Assembly: GCA_027493525.1 (NCBI GenBank)
Contig: JAOSKN010000001.1
Span: 992,001 to 1,056,000 of the forward strand
DNA from: Planctomycetota bacterium
GTDB taxonomy: Bacteria; Planctomycetota; SZUA-567; H5-PLA8
Length of the DNA stretch: 64,000 nucleotides
Direction of reading: 5' to 3'
Shown here: positions 26,841-36,691 of the stretch, piece after piece
How the letters are laid out: every line of letters starts with the position of its first letter
How positions within the stretch are numbered: the stretch's first letter is position 1
Program-made: the position numbers and the translations under genes
The notes under the pieces: model-generated
What the model saw: the letters and a program-made list of their open reading frames with translations, nothing else
Database searches by the model: none
Told to the model about the DNA's origin: nothing

Positions 26841-26975
26841 GTTCCCGGTTGTCAGTTGCCGGTTGCCGGTTCCCGGTTCTCGGTTGCTTTGGAGATCCTT
26901 TCTTGTTGACCGCCCCTCCAACCCCAAAAAGAAAGCTCCTCAGCAACCAGCAACCAGCAACCAGCAACCGGCACC
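26841..26975. repeat. Heptamer-armed inverted repeat, copy 1
   Basis: Left arm: seven 7-base units of type GTTGCCG (26841-26889). Core of about 50 bases with TTTCTTGTTG and AAAAAGAAAGC. Right arm: five units of type CAGCAAC (26941-26975), the reverse complement of the left unit. The transcript could fold into a long imperfect hairpin. The core matches a second copy at 36692-36823. Confidence 0.85.
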
Positions 26976-26981
26976 CGCCCC

Positions 26982-27009
26982 TTGACAGCCCGCCCCGGGC
27001 CCCTATGAT
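26982..27009 (+). promoter_or_regulatory. Sigma70-like promoter of polysaccharide cluster
   Basis: TTGACA (26982-26987), 16-base spacer, TATGAT (27004-27009). It lies 68 bases before the ATG of the regulator gene and directly after the inverted repeat. This is the best promoter match in the window and probably drives the whole cluster. Confidence 0.75.
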
Positions 27010-27077
27010 TCAAAAGTGAACGTAAGACCGGAACGTACTCAGCGAACGTCGGGATCGAACAAGGCGCGCCCGCGGCC

Positions 27078-27709
27078 ATGAAAAGCCAGGACCTCAAGGA
27101 ACTCCAGCTCGTCCAGACCCTCTCCGAGGAAGAGGGCCTCACCCAGCGCGACCTCTTCCTCCGCCTCGGCATGGCCCAGGGCCTCATCAACCGCTACCTC
27201 AAGCGCCTCGCCCGCAAGGGCTGGATCAAGCTCACCACCGCCCCGCCCCGCCGCATGCTCTACTGGCTCACCCCCAAGGGCATGGCCGAGAAGGCCCGCC
27301 TCTCCTACGAATTCGTCGCCACCACCTACGCGCTCTATCGCGAAGCCCACCGCAACGCCTCCAACCTGCTCAGCCGCCTGCGCCGCGAGGACCGCGTCCG
27401 CCGCGTCGTCTTCTACGGCCTCGACCCCTCGCCGAGGTCGCCGCGCTCTCCCTCCCCGAGAACGGCCAGACCCTCGTCGCCGTCGCCGACGAGGACGCCC
27501 GCGGCCGGCCCTGCCTCGGCCGCAAGGTCCTCGGCATCGACGACCTCGACGCGCTCAAGTTCGACGCCATCCTCTTCGTCAAGCACGCGCGCAGGGACGA
27601 CGCGATCCTGCGCAAGCTCCTCGAAACCAAGGGCCGCGTCGCCAGCCTCTTCGATCCCCAGCCCTTCGACGCTCCGCCCAGGCCGGCCCGGGGCAAAGCC
27701 CGCGCATGA
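27078..27709 (+). CDS. Winged-helix (MarR-like) regulator of polysaccharide cluster (frameshifted)
   Basis: About 210 residues. Residues 1-90 form a winged helix: LTQRDLFLRLGMAQGLINRY, LKRLARKGWIKL, LYWLTPKGMAEKARLSYEF. It resembles MarR-type regulators linked to exopolysaccharide loci. After FYGLDP the frame is lost; one extra C in CCCC (27425-27428) restores LAEVAALSLPENGQTLVAVA and a Rossmann-like domain (LGRKVLGIDDLDALKFDAIL), ending at 27709. The C-terminal domain could bind a nucleotide or sugar ligand, or interact with GT proteins (inference). Its stop overlaps the ATG of the permease gene (ATGA). Confidence 0.75.
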
Positions 27710-28563
27710 ACCCCGCCGGCGAAAACCTCCCCCTGCGCCGCTACGAGCCCGACCGGCAGCGCCGCCTCGGCCTGCGCGCCTACGCCGAGATGTTCCGCGA
27801 ACTCCGCGGCGCCTGGGAACTCCTCGCCCGGCTCGTCCGCCGCGACGTGCTCCTCCGCACCCGCGTCTCGTTCCTGGGGCTCTTCTGGAGCGTTGCGCAG
27901 CCCGCGCTCTTCGCCGCCGTCTTCGTGCTCCTGCGCCGCAACGGCGTCTTCCGCGCGGACCCCGAAAGCGTCCCCTACGGCCTCTACGCCTACGCCGGGC
28001 TCCTGCACTGGCAGCTCTTCGCCAACCTGCTTACCCATTCGGCCTCCAGCCTCGTCGGCGCCTCGAACCTCGTCGCCAAGGTCGCCTTCCCCCGCGAGGC
28101 CCTCGTCCTCGCGGCCTGCGCGCGCGCGGGCTTCGACTGGCTCTGCGGGCTCCCCGTCCTCGCCGCGCTCTGCGTTTGGACCGGCACGGCCCCGGCCTGG
28201 ACCGCCGTGCTGGCCCCGCTCGCGCTCGCGCCGCTCGTCCTCTTCGGCCTGGGCCTCGCGCACCTCCTCGCCGTGCTCACGCTCCCGGTCCGCGACCTCG
28301 TCCACGCCCTGCCGATGCTCCTCGCGCTCGGGCTCTTCCTCACCCCGGTGCTCTACGAACTCCCCGAGGCCGGGCCCTGGCCGTTTCTCCGCGCGCTCAA
28401 CCCCGTCGCCGTCTCCCTCGATGCCCTCCGCGGCCTGCTCTTCGCCGGGACCCTCCGCGACCCCTGGGCCTTGGCCGCCTGGAGCGCCCTCGGCCTCGCC
28501 GCGTACCTCGGTTGCTGGAGGCTCTTCCGCCTGCTCACCATCCGCGTCCCGGAGTTCGCATGA
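27706..28563 (+). CDS. ABC-2 type polysaccharide export permease (Wzm-like)
   Basis: A 285-residue integral membrane protein of the ABC-2 family. The N-terminal cytoplasmic segment LLARLVRRDVLLRTRVSFLG is followed by LFWSVAQPALFAAVFVLLRR and about six helices, ending NPVAVSLDALRGLLFAGTLR and a last helix. It forms the export channel for a lipid-linked polysaccharide together with the Wzt-type ATPase encoded next. Start and stop overlap both neighbours by ATGA, so expression is coupled. The polymer cannot be named from sequence. Confidence 0.9.
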   Translation: MNPAGENLPLRRYEPDRQRRLGLRAYAEMFRELRGAWELLARLVRRDVLLRTRVSFLGLFWSVAQPALFAAVFVLLRRNGVFRADPESVPYGLYAYAGLLHWQLFANLLTHSASSLVGASNLVAKVAFPREALVLAACARAGFDWLCGLPVLAALCVWTGTAPAWTAVLAPLALAPLVLFGLGLAHLLAVLTLPVRDLVHALPMLLALGLFLTPVLYELPEAGPWPFLRALNPVAVSLDALRGLLFAGTLRDPWALAAWSALGLAAYLGCWRLFRLLTIRVPEFA

Positions 28564-30658
28564 GCGCCCCCGCCCAAATCCAATCTCCCGCGGCCGCCGC
28601 CGCGCTGCCCGCCGTCAAGGTCGACGGCGTCTGGAAGAAATACGCCCGCTCCTTCCGCCGCGGCGTGCTCAACTGGGGCCGCGACTTCGCCCGCGGCGTG
28701 CTGGGCCGCGAGCCCCTCGACGCGCTGCGCCCCGGCGAGTTCTGGTCCCTCGCCAACCTCTCCTTCGAACTCCGCCGCGGCGAGTGCCTCGGCGTGATCG
28801 GACCCAACGGCGCCGGCAAGTCCACCCTGCTCAAGATCCTCAGCGGCATCGTCGAGCCCACCCGCGGCAGCGTGGAACTCCGCGGCCGCGTCGGCTCGCT
28901 GATCGAACTCGGCGCGGGCTTTCATCCCGACCTGACCGGCCGCGAGAACGTCTACGTCTACGGCGCGATCCTGGGCCTCAGCCGCAGGGAACTCGACGCG
29001 CGCTTCGACGAGATCGTCGCCTTCGCGGACATCGGCGAATTTCTCGACGCCCCCGTGCGCTTCTACTCCAGCGGCATGTACGTACGCCTGGCCTTCGCCG
29101 TCGCCGCCCACACCGATCCCGACGTCCTCCTCGTCGACGAAGTCCTCGCCGTCGGCGACGTGAACTTCCGCATGAAGTGCTACCGCAAGCTCCTCGAACT
29201 CATGCACGCCGGCGCGAGCATCGTGCTGGTCTCGCACGCGACCCAGGTGCTCTCGCGCATGGCCCGGCGCGTCCTGGTCCTGGCCAAGGGGCGCGCGCTT
29301 TTCGATGGGGAACTCTCCGAAGGCGTCAGCCTCTACGAATCCCTCCAGCTCGCCCGCGAGCCCCAGGGCCGCCCGGCCAACCCGGCCAACCCGGCGGGCT
29401 GCCGCATCGACGCCGTCCGCCTCTGCAACGACGCCGGCGAGCCCCGCGAGGCGTTCAAGACCGGCGAAACCCTCGTCGCCGAGATCGACCTCGCCGCCGA
29501 CCGCCCCGTCCCCGGCGCGCGCCTGATCGCGCATCTCGAATCGTCCCTGCTGGGACGGCTGGGCGGCTTCGGCACCCCCATACCGGGTTTGAGTTCGAAC
29601 TCGCCCCGCCGGGCGCTGCGGTGCGCCTGGCGCTGCCCCGCCTTCCCCTGCTCGTGGGCGCGTACCAGTTGCATCTCGGGCTGGCGGGGGCCGATCCGGG
29701 CGAGCTGCTCGATCACCGCTGGCCCGCCGCGACCTTCCGCGTGGACGGCCCGCCCATCGACGCCTTCGGGTTCGGACTGAGCGGCACGCTCGCTTTCGAG
29801 CACCGTTGGGAAACGCGCGCCCAGGCCGCCGCGCCCACCGCGCAGGGGCTCTGGCCCGCGCCGCGCCCGCTCCGCCTGGTCTGCAACAGTTGGCCCAAGG
29901 CCGGCACGCACCTGCTCCAGGAAGTCGCCAAGGGCCTGCTGGGCGAAGGCACGTGGTATCGCCAGGCCGAACTCATCCATCCCCCGGGCGGCGAACCGGT
30001 CCTCCTCGACGCGCTCCAGGCCAAGTTCGAAGCCGCCGGCGAGCGCGGCGCCGTGCTGGGGCACTTCCCCTGGTCCCCCGCGCTGGAGCGCGCCTTCCTC
30101 GACCGCGGCTGGAAGACGCTCTTCATCATCCGCGATCCCCGCGACATGCTCTGCTCCACCCTGCGCTGGATGCTGGACCTGCGCCCCGATTGGGCCATCA
30201 GCAGGCACATGCGCGAACTGCCCGGAGACGACGCGCGCCTCGCCGCGATCATCGCCGGGCTGCCCGTCCTCGCGCCCCTCCATCGCAACGTGGATGTCGC
30301 CTGGGACAAGCCCCTCCCCCACAGGCTCGAACGGCTCACGCCCTGGACGTCCTCCGCCCACGCCTGCACCCTGCGCTTCGAGGACCTCCTGGGCGGGCCG
30401 GACGAAGACGCGCGGCGGCGGCAGGAGGCCGAACTGCGCCGCGCGCTCGAGTACCTCGGCGACGACGGCCGCGTGCCCCTCGCCGAGCTGGCCCGCGGGC
30501 TCTTCAACCCCCTCTCCGCCACCTTCCACTCGGCCCAGCGCGGCACTTGGCGGCGCTACTTCAAGCCCGAGCATCGCGCCCTGTTTCTCGAAACCGGCGG
30601 CGAGGAGCTCGTCCGCCGGTTCGGCTATCCGCCGACCGAAGCCGGGGAGCAGCCGTAA
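28560..30658 (+). CDS. Wzt-type ATPase fused to a sulfotransferase (frameshifted)
   Basis: About 699 residues after one repair. Residues 1-270 are an ABC ATPase: GVIGPNGAGKSTLLKILSG (Walker A), FYSSGMYVRLAFAVA (signature), VLLVDEVLAVGD (Walker B), VLVSHATQ. Residues ~285-410 are a Wzt-like carbohydrate-binding domain, broken by one missing C in CCCCC (29575-29579); repaired it reads TPHTGFEFELAPPGAAVRLA. From about 435 to the end is a sulfotransferase with NSWPKAGTHLLQEV (PAPS 5'-phosphosulfate loop), FIIRDPRDMLCSTLRW (3'-phosphate) and FKPEHRALFLETGGEEL. No stop or Met separates the parts. It suggests sulfation tied to export of the glycan. Confidence 0.8.
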
Positions 30659-31353
30659 TGGACGCCCCGCATGAATCCCCGCCCCCCGCTCCGCGCGGCC
30701 TGCTGGGCCGGCTCGCCGCGGGCCTGCGCCGGCGCTTCGATCCCCACGCCTTCCGCAGATTCTTCGATCCCTACAGCCGCGCGCGCTGGGAACTCTCGCG
30801 CATGGCGATCCGCCTGCCGCAGGAAGATTTCGAGTTCCGCTGGTTCTGCCGCAACGTGAAGGAACTCCGCGCGAGCCGCTACCTGGAGATCGGCTCGCGC
30901 GACGGCGCCTCCCTGTACGTCGTCGCGGCGCACCTCCCCAAGGGCAGCCTGATCGTCTCGGTGGACCTCCCGGCCGCCCGCTGGGGCGGGCCCAACGGAC
31001 CCGAGAACCTCCGCCGCATCGGCGAACGACTCGCCCGGCGCGGCTTCCGCTTTCACGCCATCGCCGCCGACTCCCACGACCCGGCCACCCTCGAACGCGT
31101 CCGCCAGGCCGCCGTGGAGGAACCCTTCGACGCGCTCTTCCTCGACGGCGACCACACCTACGAGGGCGTCTCCATGGACTGGCGGATGTACCGCCCGCTC
31201 GTACGCGACGGCGGGCTCGTCGGCTTCCACGACCTGATCCTCTCCCCGCGCTTCCCCGACGTGCAGGTCGGCCGGCTCTTCGAGGAACTCAAAAAGACCC
31301 ACCGCACCGAGCAGCGTTTCCGGCAATACGGCCTGGGGCTCGTGCGGCTATGA
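30658..31353 (+). CDS. Class I SAM-dependent methyltransferase (CmcI/Methyltransf_24 type)
   Basis: A 231-residue Rossmann methyltransferase. SAM-binding segment is RASRYLEIGSRDGASLYVVA (~75-94), with the acidic strand end SLIVSVDLPA. Then come FDALFLDGDHTYEGVSMDWR, typical of CmcI and related O-methyltransferases, and GLVGFHDLIL. It probably methylates a sugar hydroxyl of the surface glycan, by context. ATG overlaps the previous TAA (TAATG) and its stop overlaps the next ATG (ATGA). Confidence 0.85.
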   Translation: MDAPHESPPPAPRGLLGRLAAGLRRRFDPHAFRRFFDPYSRARWELSRMAIRLPQEDFEFRWFCRNVKELRASRYLEIGSRDGASLYVVAAHLPKGSLIVSVDLPAARWGGPNGPENLRRIGERLARRGFRFHAIAADSHDPATLERVRQAAVEEPFDALFLDGDHTYEGVSMDWRMYRPLVRDGGLVGFHDLILSPRFPDVQVGRLFEELKKTHRTEQRFRQYGLGLVRL

Positions 31354-32102
31354 AACTCCGCTTCGGCATTCGCGCCACGATCTACCGCGTCTGGGGCCGC
31401 GCCAAGCTCTGGTGCGCGCGCGCGCGCCGCGGCATGTCCGAGGCCGATTGCGCCTGGCTCCAGACCAACGCCTCCGAGCGCATGGACGCGACCTTCCCAT
31501 GGTTCGACCCGCGCCGCCGCGCCTTCCACCTCGCGCGCTACGAGTTCGCGGCGCGCTGGGCCCCCGGCGCGGTGGTCCTCGATTGCGCCTGCGGCACCGG
31601 CTACGGCAGCGAGCGCCTCGCCCGCCGCGGCGCCGCGCGCGTCGTGGGACTGGACCTCGCGCGCGACGCGCTCGCCTACGCGCGGCGCTACCACCGCCCG
31701 AAACCCGCCGCGTTCCTCCGCGGCGACGCCGCGCGGCTCCCCTTCGCGCCGGAGACCTTCGACCTCATCGCCAGCTTCGAGACCATCGAGCACGTCCCCG
31801 ACGACGAGGCCCTCCTCCGCGGCTTCGCCCGCGCCCTCAAGCCCGGCGGGCGCGCCGTCGTCTCCACCCCCAACGAATGGCCGCTCGAAAACTGCCCCCA
31901 TCACGTCCGCAGCTACACCCACGGCCAATTCCTCGACGTCCTGGGCCGGCACTTCGGGTGCATCGAACTCTTCAACCAGAATTCCGGCTCCCCGCACCCC
32001 TTCAACCGTGGCCAGGCGGCCGGCATCGTCCCGACCGACTCCTCCAATCGCGCCCGGGCCGAGTGCTACATCGCCGTCTGCCGCGAACCCAGGACCGGCT
32101 GA
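31350..32102 (+). CDS. Class I SAM-dependent methyltransferase (Methyltransf_11 type)
   Basis: A 250-residue methyltransferase. Motif I is VVLDCACGTGYGSERLARRG (~72-91), the acidic motif II RVVGLDLARDALAYARR, motif III FDLIASFETIEHVPDDEALL and then ALKPGGRAVVSTPNEWP. This matches the UbiE/BioC-like family common in O-antigen clusters, where it modifies sugars. Coupled by ATGA to the upstream methyltransferase gene. Substrate unknown. Confidence 0.87.
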   Translation: MKLRFGIRATIYRVWGRAKLWCARARRGMSEADCAWLQTNASERMDATFPWFDPRRRAFHLARYEFAARWAPGAVVLDCACGTGYGSERLARRGAARVVGLDLARDALAYARRYHRPKPAAFLRGDAARLPFAPETFDLIASFETIEHVPDDEALLRGFARALKPGGRAVVSTPNEWPLENCPHHVRSYTHGQFLDVLGRHFGCIELFNQNSGSPHPFNRGQAAGIVPTDSSNRARAECYIAVCREPRTG

Positions 32103-32113
32103 GGAATACGCGC

Positions 32114-33289
32114 ATGCGCATCCTGGTCCTTTCCTACCACACCAAGCCCAAGTTCCATCACTTCGGCGGGGCGCTCGCCCGCGTCCGCGGAGAAGTGCGC
32201 ATCGCCGAGACCAACGGCCTCGCCCTCCTCGACGAGTTCCGCCCCGATCTCGTCGTCGCCGTCGAGGAAACCAACCCCGCCAGCGAAATCTGCGTCGCCG
32301 AGGCCAACCGCCGCGGCATCCCCACCCTCTACGTCCTCGACGGCATCTTCGAATGGCGCCACGCCTACGAGAACGAGCGCTTTCTCTCCGGGCTGGGACG
32401 CGCCTTCCTCCAGCCCCTCGGCTGCCGCCACGTCACCGCCCCCGGGCCGTCCGCCGCCCGCACCCTCGCCGCCTGGGGCTACGCCGAGCGCGTCGTCCCC
32501 GTAGGCCTGCCCCGCGTGGACGCCGCCCTGCGCGAGTTCCGGCGCGAGCCGCCCGCCGCGCCGTCCGTCCTCGTCGTCACCCCCAATCAGTGGTACTTCA
32601 ACGAGCCGCACCGCGTGAGCGTGCTCCGCGCCATGCGCGACCTCACCGCCTTCCTCGCCGCGCGACCCGGCCTCAACCCCGTCTACCGCGTCCATCCCGA
32701 ACTCGCCGGGCTCCTGGGCGTCGAGACCCGCCTCGGCGAACCGCTCTACGGCCAGCTCGCCGGCGCGAGCGCCGTCGTCGGCCCGCCGACCACCGTGCTC
32801 CTCGAGGCCATGGCCGTCGGGCTCCCCGCCGCATGCCTCGATTACCAGCTCAAGCCGGCCCTCACCGCCTTCGCCTGGACCGTCGGCGCGGCCGAGCACC
32901 TCGAGCCCGTCTTCGAGGAACTCCTCAATCCCCCGCCGAACCGCATGGCCCACCAGCGCGCGCTCCTGAACGACGCGCTGTACCTCGACGGCGGCGCGGA
33001 AGACCGCCTCGTCCGCGCCATCGAGAACCTCGCCGCCCGCGCCGGCGGCCCCGCCGAACCGGCCCCGCCCGTCCCGCGCAACGAGCCGGCGCCCGAACCC
33101 GCGGACCTCGAGCGCCTGCGCGCCTACGCGCTGAGCCTCGAACGCGACGTGGCCTTGTGGAAGGGCAACTACGCGCGCCTCGCGAGCGCCTTTCCGGTCA
33201 ACCTGATGCTCTGGCTCCGCCGATCCCTCAAGCGGCTCGCCGGCTCCGGGTCGAGAGACGACCCGCCCGGCGCCGGCGCGGGGAACTGA
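32114..33289 (+). CDS. Putative GT-B / CDP-glycerol-transferase-like protein
   Basis: A 391-residue protein with two Rossmann-like halves. N-terminal: RILVLSYHTKPKFHHFGGAL, FRPDLVVAVEETNPASE, TLYVLDGIFEWRHAYENERF. C-terminal: SVLVVTPNQWYFNEPH, NPVYRVHPELAGL, and ASAVVGPPTTVLLEAMAVGL, which looks like the nucleotide-sugar binding end of CDP-glycerol or capsule-type transferases (TEXXG/A area). The last ~60 residues are Pro-rich then helical. It lies between a methyltransferase and a glycosyltransferase. Assigned by fold-like pattern, not by a strong family match. Confidence 0.6.
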   Translation: MRILVLSYHTKPKFHHFGGALARVRGEVRIAETNGLALLDEFRPDLVVAVEETNPASEICVAEANRRGIPTLYVLDGIFEWRHAYENERFLSGLGRAFLQPLGCRHVTAPGPSAARTLAAWGYAERVVPVGLPRVDAALREFRREPPAAPSVLVVTPNQWYFNEPHRVSVLRAMRDLTAFLAARPGLNPVYRVHPELAGLLGVETRLGEPLYGQLAGASAVVGPPTTVLLEAMAVGLPAACLDYQLKPALTAFAWTVGAAEHLEPVFEELLNPPPNRMAHQRALLNDALYLDGGAEDRLVRAIENLAARAGGPAEPAPPVPRNEPAPEPADLERLRAYALSLERDVALWKGNYARLASAFPVNLMLWLRRSLKRLAGSGSRDDPPGAGAGN

Positions 33290-33294
33290 GGCCC

Positions 33295-34596
33295 ATGCGC
33301 AACGCCCTCCTCTTCGCCGCCGACCTCCCGCCCCTGCCCGGGCTGCCCACCCGCAGCGGCGGCATGCGCGCGCACCAGTTGGCGCGGCTCCTCGAAGCCT
33401 CCGGGTATCGCGTCCGCGTCTCCTGCCCCCTCGAAGGGTCGCTGGAGCCCGGGCAGTTGAAGCGCGTCCCGGCCGAGTTCCTCGAACTCTGCCACCGCCG
33501 CCGCACCCAGGCCGAGATCTGCCGCGAACTCAAGCCCGACCTCGTCGTCTTCGCCTCCTCCTGGATCGTCCTCACCGGAGCCTGGGTCCCCGAACCGCCG
33601 GTCCTCATCGACCTCTGCGGGCCCATGATCGTCGAGTCCGCCCTCAACTTCGGCGCCGGGCCCGAGGCCGTCGCCAACCTCCTGCGCCGCAAGCTCGCCG
33701 TCCTCTCCCACGGCGATTGGTTCCTCTGCGCCGGCCGGCGCCAGCAGTGGTATTTCAGGCAGGCCCTGGTCATGGCCGGCATCGGCCTCGATGGACCGAC
33801 TCCGCTCTCCGTGCTCCCCTTCGGCGCCGATCCCGAGTGGATCGTCGAGCGGGACTACCCCGCCGAGCCGCGCTTCGTCTACGCCGGAGGCCTCTACCCC
33901 TGGCAGGACCCCGAGCCGGCGATCCTCGCGATCCTCGAGCGCCTCGAGGCCCGCGGGCGCGGGCGTTTCGAGTGGATCGGCGGGCTCACCCGCTTCGCCG
34001 ACCGCGCCCTCGCCGAGCGCTACGAGCGCCTCGGCGCGCGCATCGAGGCCTCCCCGCGCGCGAGCCGCCGCGGGCACCTCCCTCTGGACGAGCTGCTGCC
34101 CGTCCTCCGCGGCATGTCCGTCGCCGTCGAGTGGATGCGCCCCAACGCCGAGCGCGAGCTGGCCGTCCCCGCGCGCACGCCTCTCAACCTCGCCATGGGG
34201 CTGCCCGTGCTGGCGAACGACTACGCCGAGGCCGCCGAGGATCTCCGCGCCGCGGGCGCCGGCTGGGCCCTCGACGCCGCCGACCCCCGGGCCCTCCCGC
34301 GCGCCGTCGACGAGGTCCTCGACGACCCCGCCCGCGTCGAGCGCATGGGCCGCGACGCCCTGGCCCTGGCCCGCCGGCTCGCCTGGCCGCCGCTCGACGA
34401 GGCCGCCCGCGCCTTCCTCCTGCGCCCCGCGCCGCGCGAAGGCAAGCGCCCCCAGCCCCTCGAACGCGCCTTCCCGCCCATGACCCCCGGCGAACTCGCC
34501 GTCCTCCGCGCCCTGCGCAGCGCCCCGCTCCAACTCCTTCGACGCGCGCTCGGTCCGTGCTACCGTCTCTTCACCGGCTCGGCACGAAAGGACTGA
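33295..34596 (+). CDS. Glycosyltransferase (GT-B fold)
   Basis: A 433-residue GT-B-like glycosyltransferase. N-terminal donor-independent half: NALLFAADLPPLPGLPTRSG, GMRAHQLARLLEASGYRVRV. C-terminal nucleotide-sugar half: RFVYAGGLYPWQDPEPAILA, RRGHLPLDELLPVLRGMSVA, TPLNLAMGLPVLANDYAEAA (the conserved E(X7)E zone is altered). It likely adds a sugar to the glycan repeat. Gap to the preceding stop is 5 bases. C-terminal ~30 residues extend beyond the fold. Confidence 0.8.
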   Translation: MRNALLFAADLPPLPGLPTRSGGMRAHQLARLLEASGYRVRVSCPLEGSLEPGQLKRVPAEFLELCHRRRTQAEICRELKPDLVVFASSWIVLTGAWVPEPPVLIDLCGPMIVESALNFGAGPEAVANLLRRKLAVLSHGDWFLCAGRRQQWYFRQALVMAGIGLDGPTPLSVLPFGADPEWIVERDYPAEPRFVYAGGLYPWQDPEPAILAILERLEARGRGRFEWIGGLTRFADRALAERYERLGARIEASPRASRRGHLPLDELLPVLRGMSVAVEWMRPNAERELAVPARTPLNLAMGLPVLANDYAEAAEDLRAAGAGWALDAADPRALPRAVDEVLDDPARVERMGRDALALARRLAWPPLDEAARAFLLRPAPREGKRPQPLERAFPPMTPGELAVLRALRSAPLQLLRRALGPCYRLFTGSARKD

Positions 34597-34598
34597 AC

Positions 34599-35534
34599 AT
34601 GGCCCCGCCTCGCTCGCGCCGCGTCCTGCTCACCGGCGGGCTCGGCTTTCTTGGCCGCCACATCGCCCGCGCGCTGCGGGAGGCCGGCCATGACGTGACC
34701 CTCCTGGACCTCCCCGCCAGCCCCGGCGCCGAGGCGCCGCCCGCCGGCTGTTTCGTCGTCCGCGGCGATTACCGCGACCCCGAACTCGCCGCCGAACTCT
34801 GCGCCCGCCACGACGCCGTCGTCCATCTCGCCTGGTCCAGCCTCCCCGCTTCCGCGCAGGCCGACCTCCCCGCCGACGTCCAGAACAACGTCGTGCCGTC
34901 CGCGCGCTTCTTCGAATGCGCCGCCGCCGCCGGCGTGCCGCGGATTCTCTTCGCCAGCTCCGGCGGCGCCGTCTACGGCGACCTCCGCCGCCCCGCCCGC
35001 GAGACCGACCTGCCCCAGCCCATCGGCGCCTACGGGCTGGCCAAGCTCGTCGGCGAGCACCACCTGCGCCTCTTCTGCGGGCCGCGCACCCGCGGGATCG
35101 CCCTGCGCTTCGCTAACCCCTACGGGCGCGAGCGCAGCTTCGCCGAAGGGCGGCAGGGTTTCCTCGATGTCGCCCTCGCGCGCGCCCGACAAGGACTCCC
35201 CATTCGCGTCTTCGGCGACGGCAGCGTCGTCCGCGATTACTTCCACGTCTCCGACCTCGCCGCCGCCGTCCGCGCCGCGCTCGACCTCGACGCCGCCCCC
35301 TTCGAGGTCTTCAATGTCGGCTCCGGCGAGGGGCGTTCCCTGCGCGAGGCCCTCGCCCTCGTCGAGCGGCTCGTCGGAAGGCCGCTCCAGGTGAGTTACG
35401 AGCCCGCGCGCGGCTTCGATGTCCCCTGGAACGTCCTCGATTGCGCCAAACTCCGCGCCGCCTGCGGCTGGACGCCGAAGCTCAGCCTGGAAGCCGGGCT
35501 CCGCAAAACCTGGGAGGCCCTGGGGCCGGCATGA
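34599..35534 (+). CDS. NAD-dependent epimerase/dehydratase
   Basis: A 311-residue extended SDR. Glycine-rich loop LLTGGLGFLGRHIARALREA (~11-30), VVHLAWSSLP, catalytic region FASSGGAVYGDLRRPARETD and YGLAKLVGEHHLRLF (Tyr-x3-Lys), then IALRFANPYGRERSFAEG and FGDGSVVRDYFHVSDLAAAV. This is typical of nucleotide-sugar epimerases/dehydratases in O-antigen clusters. AAGGA lies upstream of ATG 34599. Stop overlaps the next ATG (ATGA). Confidence 0.9.
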   Translation: MAPPRSRRVLLTGGLGFLGRHIARALREAGHDVTLLDLPASPGAEAPPAGCFVVRGDYRDPELAAELCARHDAVVHLAWSSLPASAQADLPADVQNNVVPSARFFECAAAAGVPRILFASSGGAVYGDLRRPARETDLPQPIGAYGLAKLVGEHHLRLFCGPRTRGIALRFANPYGRERSFAEGRQGFLDVALARARQGLPIRVFGDGSVVRDYFHVSDLAAAVRAALDLDAAPFEVFNVGSGEGRSLREALALVERLVGRPLQVSYEPARGFDVPWNVLDCAKLRAACGWTPKLSLEAGLRKTWEALGPA

Positions 35535-36678
35535 ATCCTCCGTTCGGCGCCGTCACCGTCGTCACCGCCGCCTACCTGCCCTGGGCGCGCGCGCTCTTCG
35601 AGAGCCTCCGCGAGCGCCATCCCGAGGCCGTCTGCGCCGCGATCCTCGTCGACCGACCCGCCGGCCGCTTCGAACTCGCCGCCGAACCCTTCGAGGTCCT
35701 CCCCGTCGAGGCGCTCGGCGAAACCGGGCTGAAGCAACTGCTCTTCCGCTACACGCGCTTCGAGCGCGTCATGGCCTTCAAGGCCCTCGGCCTCGCCGCC
35801 TTCTGGAAGCGCCGACCGGAACTGGAAAGATCCTCTACCTCGACGCCGACCTCTGGATCCTCCGCCCGCTCGATGAAGCGCTGGCCCTGCTCGAATCGAA
35901 CAGCCTCATCCTCACCCCGCATACGCTGCGCCCCGTTCCTGACGCGCGCTGGATGAACGAGCGCGTCTACCTGCGCACCGGCGCCTTCAACCTCGGCTTC
36001 ATGGGCCTGCGCGCCGGCGAACCCGCGCGGCGCTTCCTCGACTGGTGGACCCGGCGCATGCGCGAGTACTGCGTCTGCGACCCCGCGTCCGGCTTCTTCG
36101 CCGACCAGAAGTGGCTCGACCTCGCCCCCTCCCTCTTCGACGGCGTCGCGGTCCTGCGCTCCCCGGGCTACAACGTCGCCGCCTGGAACCTCGGCGACCG
36201 ACCCCTCGCGCGGGACGGCGAAGGCTGGACCGCCGCCGGCGCGCCGCTCGCCGCCATGCACTTCTCCGCCTTCGACCCGTCGAACCCCGAGGACCCCGCC
36301 TGGCTCCGCGCCGGACCCGGCGTCGTCCCGGACGCTCCGCCCGCGCTCCTTGAACTCGCCCGCGCCTACGCCGAACGGCTCCGCGCCCACGGTTGGGAAA
36401 CCTGCCGCGGCTGGGCCCACGCCTACGATGCCTTCGACGACGGCCAGCCCATCCCGCCGCTCTGGCACATCTACTACCGCGACGTGCTCCGCCACCGCCT
36501 CCCCGCCGATTACGATCCCTACGCCGGACTCCCCTACTCGCCCGCCCTGGGCCTGCTCCGCCAGCTCCGCGGCGACCCGGCGCGGTTCCGCGAGACCTGG
36601 TGGTATCGGGAGTGGCTCCGCGCGCTCCGTTACGCCGGGCGCATCCCGCCCTGGTGGGATCCCCATGCCCAGGCATGA
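35531..36678 (+). CDS. Glycosyltransferase with DxD motif (frameshifted)
   Basis: About 382 residues once repaired, a GT-A-like transferase. N-terminal: AVTVVTAAYLPWARALFESL, then LLFRYTRFERVMAFKALGLA. The frame shifts near 35826: one extra A in AAA (35826-35828) gives RPELEKILYLDADLWILRPL with the metal/UDP-binding DAD motif. The remainder contains GAFNLGFMGLRAGEPARRFL and SGFFADQKWLDLAPSLF, like GT8 and related GT-A families. Starts inside the stop of the epimerase gene (ATGA). This shift falls in a short A run, unlike the C/G runs of the others. Confidence 0.75.
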
Positions 36679-36691
36679 ACGGCGGCTGCCT

